In this document: piece after piece, positions 53,513-61,431 of the stretch
How the letters are laid out: every line of letters begins with the position of its first letter
How positions within the stretch are numbered: position 1 is the first letter of the stretch
DNA from: JAWVFM01 sp963739355
Lineage (GTDB): Bacteria; Actinomycetota; Thermoleophilia; Solirubrobacterales; 70-9
Direction of reading: 5' to 3'
Assembly (NCBI GenBank): GCA_963739355.1
Contig: CAVUAD010000002.1
Location: 62,001-126,000, forward strand
DNA: 64,000 bases
Made by a program: the position numbers and the translations under genes
Notes under the pieces: model-generated
Told to the model about the DNA's origin: nothing
Seen by the model: only the letters and a program-made list of their open reading frames with translations
Databases searched by the model: none

Positions 53513-54715
53513 GTGGCGGAGTTGATCGAGCTCGGGGCGGCGCGTGCCGCCGTCTTGGCCGAGGCCAGGCCGCTCGGCACGGAGCCGGTCGCGCTTTCGG
53601 ACGCTGCGGGGCGGGTCCTCGCCGAGGAGGTCGTCGCGGCGGAGGACGTACCGGGGTTCGACAACTCCGCGATGGACGGGTACGCGGTGCGCGCCTCCGA
53701 CACGGCGGTGCCGCCGGCGTCGCTCGCGCTCGCGGGCGAGTCGGCGGCCGGGCACCCCTGGAGCGGGCAGGTCGCTGCCGGGCAGGCGGTGGCGATCTCA
53801 ACCGGCGCGGCACTGCCCGCGGGCGCCGATGCCGTCGTCCGGGTGGAGGACACCGAGGGCGGCGAGGCGGCCATCCGCGTGAACGTCCCCGTGGAGGCCG
53901 GGGCCAACGTGCGGCGGGCCGGCGAGGACGTCCTGGCCGGGACCACCGTCATCCCGGCGGGGGCCACGCTCGGCGCGGCCGAGCTGGGAGTCGCGGCCTC
54001 CGTCGGTCTCACCGGCGTGATCTGCGCCCGGCGGCCCAGGCTTCATCTGCTGGCCACGGGCGACGAGCTCCAGGAGGCGGGTGGCGCGCTCGGCCCGGGA
54101 CGCATCCGCAACTCCAACGGCCTCACGGTCGCGACCCTTGCTCGCTCGGCGGGCGCGGAGGTGATCGCCAACGAGATCGTCGCCGACTCGCGCGCCGCAA
54201 CCACGGAGGCGCTCTCCAGGGCGCTCGAGGGCGACGTCGCGGTGGTCTGCGGGGGTGTGTCCGTGGGTGCTCACGACCATGTCAAGAGCTCCCTCGCCGA
54301 GCTCGGCGCGAGGGAGGTGTTCTGGCGCGTGGCCCTGCGACCGGGGAAGCCGACATGGTTCGGCGTCGGCCCGCGCGGCGGCCTGGTCTTCGGATTGCCG
54401 GGCAACCCGGTATCGGCGATGGTGACGTTCAGCTGCTTCGTCCGGCCCGCGATTCGGGCCATGCTCGGCGCTGCGGAGGTGCGCCGGACGGTTGCCGCGG
54501 TCCTCGACTCCGAGTGCGCGAGATCGGAGCGCAGGACCGAGCTGGCGCGCTGTCGCCTGGAGCTTCGCGACGACGGCTGGCACGCGATCCCCGCCACCGC
54601 GCAGGGTTCGCACGTGCTGAGCTCGATGCTGGGCGCCGATGGGCTCGCCGTCATTCCTCCGGGGGCCGGCGCCGTCCGCGCCGGCGAGGTCGTTGAGGTC
54701 GAGCTGCTCGATTGA
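53513..54715 (+). CDS. moeA: Molybdopterin molybdenumtransferase MoeA
   Basis: A 400-residue MoeA. It inserts molybdate into adenylylated molybdopterin. Seen: RPLGTEPVALSDAAGRVLAE, VPGFDNSAMDGYAVRASD, MPT-binding VVCGGVSVGAHDHVKSSLAE and GLPGNPVSAMVTFSCFVRP. The GTG at 53513 is taken as start since TAGCTT ends eight bases upstream (leaderless) and the upstream ATG 53486 lies before that box. The 3' end precedes the triple-fusion gene by ten bases. Confidence 0.92.
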   Translation: MAELIELGAARAAVLAEARPLGTEPVALSDAAGRVLAEEVVAAEDVPGFDNSAMDGYAVRASDTAVPPASLALAGESAAGHPWSGQVAAGQAVAISTGAALPAGADAVVRVEDTEGGEAAIRVNVPVEAGANVRRAGEDVLAGTTVIPAGATLGAAELGVAASVGLTGVICARRPRLHLLATGDELQEAGGALGPGRIRNSNGLTVATLARSAGAEVIANEIVADSRAATTEALSRALEGDVAVVCGGVSVGAHDHVKSSLAELGAREVFWRVALRPGKPTWFGVGPRGGLVFGLPGNPVSAMVTFSCFVRPAIRAMLGAAEVRRTVAAVLDSECARSERRTELARCRLELRDDGWHAIPATAQGSHVLSSMLGADGLAVIPPGAGAVRAGEVVEVELLD

Positions 54716-54725
54716 CCGGCATACG

Positions 54726-55874
54726 ATGCGGATGATGGAGATCCAGGTTCGGCTGTTCGCCGTCTTCCGCGAACGCGCCGGCCGCGAGCGCCTCACGGTG
54801 GAGCTGGCGGATGGCGCGACGGTCGCCGACGCGCTGCGAGCGCTCTCGGCGTTGCCCGGCCTGGCGGACGTGATGGCCGCGATGCCGATCCGTGCGGCGC
54901 GCAACCGCGAGTACGTCGCGGAGGAAACGAGGCTGCGCGACGGCGACGAGCTGGCGCTGGTTCCGCCGGTGAGCGGCGGCGACGTCGAGGCCGGCACTGC
55001 GCGGGTCACGGACGCACCGCTCGCTGTCGAGTCGCTGCTGGAGGAAGTCGTTCGTCCGGGCGCAGGCGCGATCGTCGTGTTTGCCGGCGTCACCCGCGAC
55101 GTGGAGCGGCTCGAGTACGAGGCCTACCGCGAGATGGCCGAGGAGCGGATCGCCGCGATCCTTGCCGCCGTGCGCGCGGAGCATGGCCTCGAGGCCGCCG
55201 CCGCCGAGCACCGGGTGGGGACCGTCCCCCTGGGCGAGCCGAGCGTGGTTGTGGCGGTGTCCGCCGCGCACCGTGAGGAGGCGTTCGCGGGAGCGCGCGA
55301 GGCGATCGACCGGATCAAGGCCGAGGCGCCGATCTGGAAAGAGGAGGTCGAGGGCGGGGTCGCCCGGCGCGTCGACGGGGCGCTGCCTCCTGCGGACGAG
55401 CCGGTGCTGACGCACCTCGACGAGTCGGGCAGCGCGCGGATGGTGGACGTCAGCGCCAAGCCGGAGACGGCGCGCCGGGCCAGAGCCGAGGCCGTGGTCC
55501 GGATGGCCCCGGCCACGGCGGCCGCGGTCCTCAGCGGCGACACCCGCAAGGGCGACGTGCTCGGCACCGCGCGCATCGGTGGAATCGCCGCGGCAAAGCG
55601 GACCTGGGAGCTCATCCCCCTCGCGCACCCGATCCCCCTGGAGCACATCGGCATCGACGGCGAGGTCGATCCTGCAGCCGGGGCGGTGAGGCTGACGGCG
55701 GAGGCGGCGTCGACCGGGCGAACCGGGGTGGAGATGGAGGCGATGACCGCGTGCGCCGTGGCGGCTCTGACCGTCTACGACATGGTCAAGGGCGTCGAGC
55801 GCGGGGTCACGATCGAAACGCTGCGCCTGCTCGAGAAGTCGGGCGGGCAAAGCGGGGACTGGAGCCGGAGTTGA
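54726..55874 (+). CDS. MoaD-MoaE-MoaC triple fusion (molybdopterin synthase plus cPMP synthase)
   Basis: A 382-residue fused protein. Residues 1-86: MoaD ubiquitin-like domain (RLFAVFRERAGRERLTVELA) ending PPVSGGD, with the Gly-Gly at 84-85 that carries the thiocarboxylate when free. Residues 87-225: MoaE, with GAIVVFAGVTRDVE and the catalytic Lys205 in APIWKEEVEGG. Residues 230-382: MoaC, with ARMVDVSAKPETARRARAEA, LIPLAHPIPL (296-305), EMEAM and YDMVKGVERG. It joins cPMP formation and sulfur insertion on one chain. MoaD must be cut after Gly85 or work attached. Start ATG 54726; two more in-frame ATGs follow. Confidence 0.88.
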   Translation: MRMMEIQVRLFAVFRERAGRERLTVELADGATVADALRALSALPGLADVMAAMPIRAARNREYVAEETRLRDGDELALVPPVSGGDVEAGTARVTDAPLAVESLLEEVVRPGAGAIVVFAGVTRDVERLEYEAYREMAEERIAAILAAVRAEHGLEAAAAEHRVGTVPLGEPSVVVAVSAAHREEAFAGAREAIDRIKAEAPIWKEEVEGGVARRVDGALPPADEPVLTHLDESGSARMVDVSAKPETARRARAEAVVRMAPATAAAVLSGDTRKGDVLGTARIGGIAAAKRTWELIPLAHPIPLEHIGIDGEVDPAAGAVRLTAEAASTGRTGVEMEAMTACAVAALTVYDMVKGVERGVTIETLRLLEKSGGQSGDWSRS

Positions 55875-56365
55875 CCGGGCCCCCGGACGGCGCGGCGATC
55901 CGCGCGGCCGTCCTGACGGTCTCGACCTCTCGCTCGAGGGCGAATGCCGAGGATCTCGGCGGGCCGGCGCTTGCCGCATTTGCCCTTCGTCTGGGCGCGT
56001 CCATCGTCGGGTCCGAGGTGGTCGAGGACGATCGTGAGGTCCTCGCCGAGCGGCTGCGCTGGTGGTCCGGCGACGGGGGGGCGAACCTGGTTCTCACAAC
56101 GGGTGGCACGGGCCTCTCGCCCGACGACGTCACGCCCGAGGCGACGCTCGACGTGATCGACCGAGCGGCGCCCGGCATCGCGGAGGCGATGCGCGCGGCA
56201 TCGCGGGAGCACACGGAGAAATGGATGCTCTCCCGCGGCGTGGCCGGCGCTCGCGGGCGCGCGTTGATCGTGAACTTTCCCGGGAACCCCCCGGCGATCG
56301 ACCAGTGCGGCGCGGCGATCGCCGCCGCGCTACCGCACGCGCTCGCCCTGCTCGCCAGACGCTGA
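55871..56365 (+). CDS. mogA: Molybdopterin adenylyltransferase (MogA/MoaB-like)
   Basis: A 164-residue MogA/MoaB-family protein: RAAVLTVSTSRSRANAEDLGGPAL, then GANLVLTTGGTGLSPDDVTPEAT, the GGTG motif of molybdopterin binding, and RALIVNFPGNPPAIDQCGAA. It adenylates molybdopterin before MoeA. The TTG start overlaps the preceding stop (TTGA), so it is translationally coupled. Whether to call it mogA or moaB cannot be decided from sequence alone. Confidence 0.88.
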   Translation: MTGPPDGAAIRAAVLTVSTSRSRANAEDLGGPALAAFALRLGASIVGSEVVEDDREVLAERLRWWSGDGGANLVLTTGGTGLSPDDVTPEATLDVIDRAAPGIAEAMRAASREHTEKWMLSRGVAGARGRALIVNFPGNPPAIDQCGAAIAAALPHALALLARR

Positions 56366-56383
56366 GGCGCGTCGCCACGGAAG

Positions 56384-56476
56384 CGAGGCGGCGAAGGAAT
56401 CGAACCTTCCAAGCGGTGGGCTTCACCGCCCTGCTGGCTTTGAAGGCCAGATGGGCCACCAGACCCCTGCCGCCCC
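56384..56476 (-). tRNA. selC: tRNA-Sec (selC), anticodon TCA
   Basis: A 93-base tRNA with the selenocysteine-specific shape: an 8-bp acceptor stem (GGGGCGGC/GCCGCCTC with one G-U pair), a 5-bp T-stem (GAAGG/CCTTC, giving the bacterial 8+5 length), a long variable arm, an anticodon arm CTGGC-cttcaaa-GCCAG with anticodon TCA, and discriminator G. No CCA is encoded. It lies 13 bases after the selB stop on the same strand, so it is probably co-transcribed with selA-selB. Confidence 0.92.
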
Positions 56477-56489
56477 AAGCGGACGGAGC

Positions 56490-58046
56490 CTAGTGGCTGG
56501 GTCGTCGCAGAACGTGCGCGTCGCCGTGGCGGATCGTGGCGCCGACCGCATCGAGGTGCTCGAGGAGCGCCTGCGCGTACTTCCTCGAGCTACCGAGCTC
56601 GTCGCGCACCTGCGCAACGGTCAGGGTTCCGTCCTCGCCGGCGAGCGCGATCAGGCGCTCCCGCAGGGCTGCCACGCGCTCGGCCTCGTAGTGCACGTCC
56701 TTGGCGACGCGCGTCACCCGCCCGGCCGCGACCAGCTTGGCGAGCGCGGCATCGACCCTTTCTCGACCAACGCCGAGCCGCTCCGCGAGCAGCGCCGATG
56801 ACGGCGGCGCGTCGCCGTAGGAGTCCAGAAGCGCGAGCACCACCAGCGTGGCGCGATCGAGCACCACCGGCTTCTCCGGTTCCGGGACCGGCGAAGGCTC
56901 GGCAGCAGGTGGAGGCGGACGACCGTCCCGCAGCGCGAGGAGGCGCTCGATCTCGGCCCCCGTGCCGTGGCGGCGCGGGGCGGGATCGAGAACGGTCGCG
57001 CCGCCCAGCGTGTCCGGCGGCGAGATGCTTCGCAGCACCACACGGTCCCCCTCCGCCGCGATCAGCGGCGCCTCCAGGCGGAGCTGCGCCAGCCCAACGC
57101 CGAGGTCGACCAGGCGAGCCGGCGCGTCGCGGGTTCCCGCATGGACCTGAATGCGAGCCCCGGAAAGGTCCGCTGCAAGACCCGCGGGATCCAGGCTGAC
57201 GTCGAGCCTGTAGCTGGCGGCCAGGCCCGATCCGGGCGCGGCGAGGACCTCTCCCCGCCTGACCTCGGCCCGCTTGACCCCGCTCAGGGCCACCGCCACG
57301 CGCCGCCGCGGCCCTGCCGCCTGCACGCGCTGATCGTGGACCTCGATGCTTCGAACCCTTGCGGTGAGCCCGCTCGGGATGACCTCCAGACGCTGGCCGG
57401 CCTCGACGGTGCCTGTGCGAAGCGTCCCGGTGACCACCGTCCCTGCGCCTGGAAGGCTGAATACGCGATCGATGTGGAGGACTGGCGGGGTCTCCGTGCC
57501 GTCCTCTGCCGCCGTTGCGTCGAGCCCGTCGGCCACCTCCGTCAAGCGCGCACGCAGCTCGTCCAGGCCGGTGCCGGCGACGGTGCTCGTGCGGACCGAG
57601 CGCACTCCCGGAAGCTCCGCTCGTACGGCCGCCTCGACTCGGTCCACGTCCGCCTCCGGGACCAGATCGGCCTTGGTGATCGCGACGACCCCGGCGTGGA
57701 TCCCGAGCGCCTGCAGAACGCGGACGTGCTCGCGAGTTTGCGGCATCACGCCGTCGTCGGCGGCGACCGCCAGAAGGAACAGGTCCATGCCGGTGGCGCC
57801 GGAGACCATCGTGCGGACCAAGCGCTCGTGCCCGGGTACGTCCACAACCGAGAGTCGCCGCGAGTCCGGCAGCGTGAGCTCCGCATAGCCCAGGGCGATC
57901 GAGATCCCGCGGCTGCGCTCCTCGGCCAGCCGGTCGAGCCGTTCCTCCTCGGCCCCACTCAGCGCGGCCACGAGCGAGGTCTTCCCGTGATCCACATGCC
58001 CCGCCGTGCCCACGGTGAGCCGGCGCTTGCCGGAGGGGTCAGCCAA
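56490..58046 (-). CDS. selB: Selenocysteine-specific elongation factor SelB
   Basis: A 518-residue translation factor that carries Sec-tRNA to UGA codons and binds SECIS. G motifs: GTAGHVDHGKTSLVAALSG (G1), ERSRGISIALGYAEL (G2), VVDVPGHERLV (G3) and ITKADL (G4). C-terminal winged helices are present but shorter than in E. coli (518 versus about 614 residues); the last one reads VRDELGSSRKYAQALLEHLDAVGATIRHGDAHVLRRPSH. TTG 58046, eight bases inside the selA end, is favoured over an upstream ATG at 58088. Confidence 0.92.
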   Translation of the reverse strand: MADPSGKRRLTVGTAGHVDHGKTSLVAALSGAEEERLDRLAEERSRGISIALGYAELTLPDSRRLSVVDVPGHERLVRTMVSGATGMDLFLLAVAADDGVMPQTREHVRVLQALGIHAGVVAITKADLVPEADVDRVEAAVRAELPGVRSVRTSTVAGTGLDELRARLTEVADGLDATAAEDGTETPPVLHIDRVFSLPGAGTVVTGTLRTGTVEAGQRLEVIPSGLTARVRSIEVHDQRVQAAGPRRRVAVALSGVKRAEVRRGEVLAAPGSGLAASYRLDVSLDPAGLAADLSGARIQVHAGTRDAPARLVDLGVGLAQLRLEAPLIAAEGDRVVLRSISPPDTLGGATVLDPAPRRHGTGAEIERLLALRDGRPPPPAAEPSPVPEPEKPVVLDRATLVVLALLDSYGDAPPSSALLAERLGVGRERVDAALAKLVAAGRVTRVAKDVHYEAERVAALRERLIALAGEDGTLTVAQVRDELGSSRKYAQALLEHLDAVGATIRHGDAHVLRRPSH

Positions 58047-59367
58047 GCGTCGCCCGCGCCGCCTCGGCCGCGAGCCGGGCGTCGTCATCGCTCATCGTTC
58101 GCGGATCGAGGATCACGGCACCGTCGCTGATCCTGCAGATCACCGGCGGCTCGCCCGCCCGCAGGGCAGCCGCGAGGGCGTCAGCGTCGCCACCCGGAGG
58201 GTCCACCGCGACGACAGGGCCCTCGAGCTCGGTGAGCGGCAGCGCGCCACCCCCGGGGCGCGATGCAGAGCGCCGGACTCGAGCCGGATCGCCGATCGCC
58301 TGCCGAATGCGCTCGGCGCGGGCGGCGAGCGCATCCTCGGGCGCGTCAAGCATCGCGAGCGCCGGGATGCGGTTCTCGTTCCCGTCGCGGTGCAGGCGAA
58401 GCGTGGCCTCGAGCGCGGCGAGTTGCAGCTTGTCCAGGCGAAGAGCACGAGCGAGCGGATGCGTCCGGCATCGCTCCACGGCTTCGCCCTCGCCCACGAT
58501 GATCCCGGCCTGTGGGCCGCCGAGCAGCTTGTCCGCCGAGAAGCAGGCCAGGCCTGCCCCTGCCGCCATGGCCTGCGAGACGACTGGCTCGTCCTCGCGC
58601 GGCGAAAGCGCGCCCGACCCGAGATCGCAGATCAGCGTCAGCCCCCGCTCGCGCGCCAGCGTGGCCAGCTCGCTGATCTGCGCTGACTCCGTGAACCCGA
58701 CAGTTCGGAAGTTCGACTGGTGGACGCAGAGAATCGCCGCGGTGTTCGCCCCGCAGGCGGCCTCGTAGTCGGCGAGGCGGGTCCGGTTGGTCGTGCCAAC
58801 CTCGACGAGGACGGCGCCGGACTGCTCCAGGATCTCCGGGATGCGAAACGCGCCGCCGATCTCCACGAGCTCGCCGCGGCTGGTCAGCACCTCTCGGTCG
58901 CGGGCGATCGCGGTGAGCGCCAGCAGCACCGCGGCCGCGTTGTTGTTCACGGCGATCGCGGCGTCCGCGCCGGTCAGATCGAGAAGTAGGCTCTCGACAT
59001 GGGCCTGGCGGCTGCCGCGATCTCCTTCCCGCAGGTCCAGCTCGAGGTTCGAGTAGGCGCCGGCAACCGCCGCGACCTGCTCCACCGCATCGGCGGCAAG
59101 CGGGGCGCGACCCAGGTTCGTGTGCAGGACCACGCCCGTGGCGTTCACGACCCGACGCAGCGACGGCCCGCCGAGGGCTGTCGCCCGAGCGCGGGCCTCG
59201 TCGGCGATGGCGTCCCCGTCGGCAACCTCGAGATCCCCTTCGCGGATCCGGTCCCGCGCGGCGCCGATGGCCGCGCGGGCCGCCGCCAGCGCGATTGGCC
59301 GGGGAAACTCGCCGATGCGCGCCGCGATTGCGTCTACCGCAGGTAGGTCCCGCAGGGGTTCGGCCAT
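58039..59367 (-). CDS. selA: L-seryl-tRNA(Sec) selenium transferase SelA
   Basis: A 442-residue PLP enzyme that converts Ser-tRNA(Sec) to Sec-tRNA(Sec) with selenophosphate. Seen: the N-terminal LPAVDAIAARIGEFPRPIAL region, GVVLHTNLGRAPLAADAVEQ, and ACFSADKLLGGPQAGIIVGE, where the Lys forms the PLP Schiff base. Full family length. It begins seven bases behind a TACCCT box in the palindrome shared with selD, and overlaps selB. Confidence 0.95.
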   Translation of the reverse strand: MAEPLRDLPAVDAIAARIGEFPRPIALAAARAAIGAARDRIREGDLEVADGDAIADEARARATALGGPSLRRVVNATGVVLHTNLGRAPLAADAVEQVAAVAGAYSNLELDLREGDRGSRQAHVESLLLDLTGADAAIAVNNNAAAVLLALTAIARDREVLTSRGELVEIGGAFRIPEILEQSGAVLVEVGTTNRTRLADYEAACGANTAAILCVHQSNFRTVGFTESAQISELATLARERGLTLICDLGSGALSPREDEPVVSQAMAAGAGLACFSADKLLGGPQAGIIVGEGEAVERCRTHPLARALRLDKLQLAALEATLRLHRDGNENRIPALAMLDAPEDALAARAERIRQAIGDPARVRRSASRPGGGALPLTELEGPVVAVDPPGGDADALAAALRAGEPPVICRISDGAVILDPRTMSDDDARLAAEAARATLG

Positions 59368-59373
59368 CGGCTC

Positions 59374-59385
59374 GAGGGTACCCTC
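59374..59385. promoter_or_regulatory. Palindrome giving divergent selA and selD -10 boxes
   Basis: GAGGGTACCCTC is a perfect 12-base palindrome between the start codons of selA and selD. It contains TACCCT on each strand: on plus at 59379-59384, six bases before the selD GTG; on minus at 59380-59375, seven bases before the selA ATG. Both genes would start transcription at or next to their start codons and the two -10 boxes share their central TA, so only one polymerase could occupy the site at a time. Confidence 0.55.
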
Positions 59386-59390
59386 AGCGA

Positions 59391-60416
59391 GTGGCCCTAG
59401 CCCAGTCGACCGTGAAGCTCACCTCCCTCTCGCACGGTGCCGGCTGCGCCTGCAAGATCGGGGCGGCAGACCTCGAACCGGTGCTTGCCTCGCTTCCGGC
59501 CGCGACGGACCCACGACTCCTTGTCGGTGCGGAGACGGCCGACGACGCCGCCGTCTTCAAGCTGACTCCCGATGTCGCGATCGTGCAGAGCGCCGACTTC
59601 TTCACGCCAATCGTCGACCGGCCGTTCGACTTCGGCCGTGTCGCGGCGGCCAATGCGCTGTCGGACGTCTACGCGATGGGGGCGGAGCCGGTCTTGGCCC
59701 TGAACCTCGTCGCGTACTCGCTGCCCGATCTTGGGGAGGAGCCGCTGCGCGAGATCCTGCGGGGCGCGGCGGAGATCGTTGGCGCCGCCGGCGCGTCGAT
59801 CGGAGGCGGGCACTCGATCGACGACCCCGAGCCCAAGTTCGGCCTCGCGGTCACCGGCGTGGTTCACCCGGATCGAGTGCTGACCAATGCGGGCGGGCGG
59901 CCGGGTGATCTTCTCCACCTCACCAAGCCGGTTGGGGGCGGCCTGATCACGACGGCTGCGAAGCGAGCCCTGGCGCCGGCGGACCTGGTGGCGCGCGCCG
60001 TCGCTGTGATGACCGAGCTCAACGCCGAGGCCGCCGGCGCGGCCAGGGCGGCCGGCGCGACGGCGGTGACGGACGTCACCGGGTTCGGCCTCCTCGGCCA
60101 TCTCCACGAGCTCGCGCGGGCGAGCGGCTGCGCGGCGGAGCTCTCGGCCGCGGCGGTGCCCGCCATCGCGGGCTCCCTGGAGCTCGCCGCGGACGATCGC
60201 TGCGTCGCCGGCGGAAGCCGTCGCAACGCGGAGCACGCCGCCGGCTTTGCGATCTTCGCGCCCGGGGTCGCCGCCGAGCGACGGGTCCTGGTGACCGACG
60301 CGATGACGTCGGGCGGCCTGCTCGTCGCCGTCCCCGCTCTGGGCGCAGGTGCCGCCCCGGGCGCGGAGATCGGCCGTCTGGTCGCAGGCGAGCCGGGTTG
60401 GATCGAGGTCGTCTGA
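59391..60416 (+). CDS. selD: Selenophosphate synthase SelD
   Basis: A 341-residue enzyme that makes selenophosphate from selenide and ATP. The glycine-rich N-terminus carries SLSHGAGCACKIGAADLEPV; the Cys in GAGCACKI is at the place of the catalytic Cys/Sec (Cys17 in E. coli). Next come ETADDAAVFKLTPDVAIVQSADFFTPIVDRPF and the ATP-binding region DVYAMGAEPVLALNLV. GTG start. Catalytic Cys, not Sec, is encoded, so the enzyme is independent of its own product. Confidence 0.95.
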   Translation: MALAQSTVKLTSLSHGAGCACKIGAADLEPVLASLPAATDPRLLVGAETADDAAVFKLTPDVAIVQSADFFTPIVDRPFDFGRVAAANALSDVYAMGAEPVLALNLVAYSLPDLGEEPLREILRGAAEIVGAAGASIGGGHSIDDPEPKFGLAVTGVVHPDRVLTNAGGRPGDLLHLTKPVGGGLITTAAKRALAPADLVARAVAVMTELNAEAAGAARAAGATAVTDVTGFGLLGHLHELARASGCAAELSAAAVPAIAGSLELAADDRCVAGGSRRNAEHAAGFAIFAPGVAAERRVLVTDAMTSGGLLVAVPALGAGAAPGAEIGRLVAGEPGWIEVV

Positions 60417-60417
60417 C

Positions 60418-61431
60418 ATGCACGCGATGCCGCAGACAGTCGGGCCCGTTCTCAGCGACGCGCACGGACGCCAGATCACGGACCTTCGTGTCTCGGTCAC
60501 CGACCGCTGCAACTTCCGCTGCCGCTACTGCATGCCGGTCGAGGGCATGGACTGGCTCGAGCGTGAGGAGCTCCTCAGCTTCGAGGAGATCCACCGCCTC
60601 GTGACGACCATGGCCGGCCTCGGCGTCACCGACGTCCGCCTGACCGGCGGCGAGCCGCTCGCCAGGCGCGGGTTTCCAAGGCTCGTGGCGATGCTCCGCG
60701 AGATCGACGGCATCCGCGATCTGTCGATGACCACGAACGGGTTTCTCCTGGAGCGCGACGCCGAGTCGCTGGTTGCGGCCGGGGTCGATCGCGTCAACGT
60801 CTCGGTCGACGCCCTGGCCCGCGATCGCTTCCACCAGCTCACCCACCGCGACGCCCTGCCTCAGGTGCTCCGCGGCCTCGAGGCCATCGCGAGGCACGAG
60901 CGGGTGCGGCCGATCAAGGTGAATGCGGTCGCCATGCGGGACTTCACCGAGGCCGAGGTCTTCCGCTTCTGCCGCCTGGCCCGGAGCACCGACTTCCAGG
61001 TGCGGTTCATCGAGTTCATGCCGCTGGACGGCGACCGTGCCTGGAGTGCAGAGCAGGTTCTGAGCGGTGCGGAGATCCGCGAGCTGATCGCGGCTCGTTA
61101 CGAGCTCGAGCCTGTACGCCGCGACCCGCACGCCACCGCGAGGATCTACCGCTTCACGGACGGCGGCGGCGAGATCGGGTTCGTCAGCCCGGTCACAGAG
61201 CCGTTCTGCGCCGACTGCAACCGCATCCGGCTCACCCCTGACGGCCAGCTTCGCACGTGCCTCTTCTCGGTCCGCGAGACAAATCTGCGGGATGCCCTCC
61301 GCTCCGGGGCCACCGACGCCGAGCTCCAGGACACCATCCGCGGGGCCGTCTGGCGCAAGGAGCTGAAGCACCGGGTGAACGAGCCCGGGTTCGTACCGCC
61401 GCCGCGCACGATGAGCGCGATCGGCGGCTAG
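60418..61431 (+). CDS. moaA: GTP 3',8-cyclase MoaA
   Basis: A 337-residue radical-SAM enzyme for the first step of molybdenum cofactor synthesis (GTP to 3',8-cyclo-GTP). The SAM cluster motif CNFRCRYCMP and the second, C-terminal 4Fe-4S motif CADCNRIRLTPDGQLRTC are both present, as is VRLTGGEPLARRG. It ends in PPRTMSAIGG, the conserved GG C-terminus needed for SAM cleavage. One base separates the selD stop from the ATG. Its 3' end overlaps modC by four bases. Confidence 0.95.
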   Translation: MHAMPQTVGPVLSDAHGRQITDLRVSVTDRCNFRCRYCMPVEGMDWLEREELLSFEEIHRLVTTMAGLGVTDVRLTGGEPLARRGFPRLVAMLREIDGIRDLSMTTNGFLLERDAESLVAAGVDRVNVSVDALARDRFHQLTHRDALPQVLRGLEAIARHERVRPIKVNAVAMRDFTEAEVFRFCRLARSTDFQVRFIEFMPLDGDRAWSAEQVLSGAEIRELIAARYELEPVRRDPHATARIYRFTDGGGEIGFVSPVTEPFCADCNRIRLTPDGQLRTCLFSVRETNLRDALRSGATDAELQDTIRGAVWRKELKHRVNEPGFVPPPRTMSAIGG

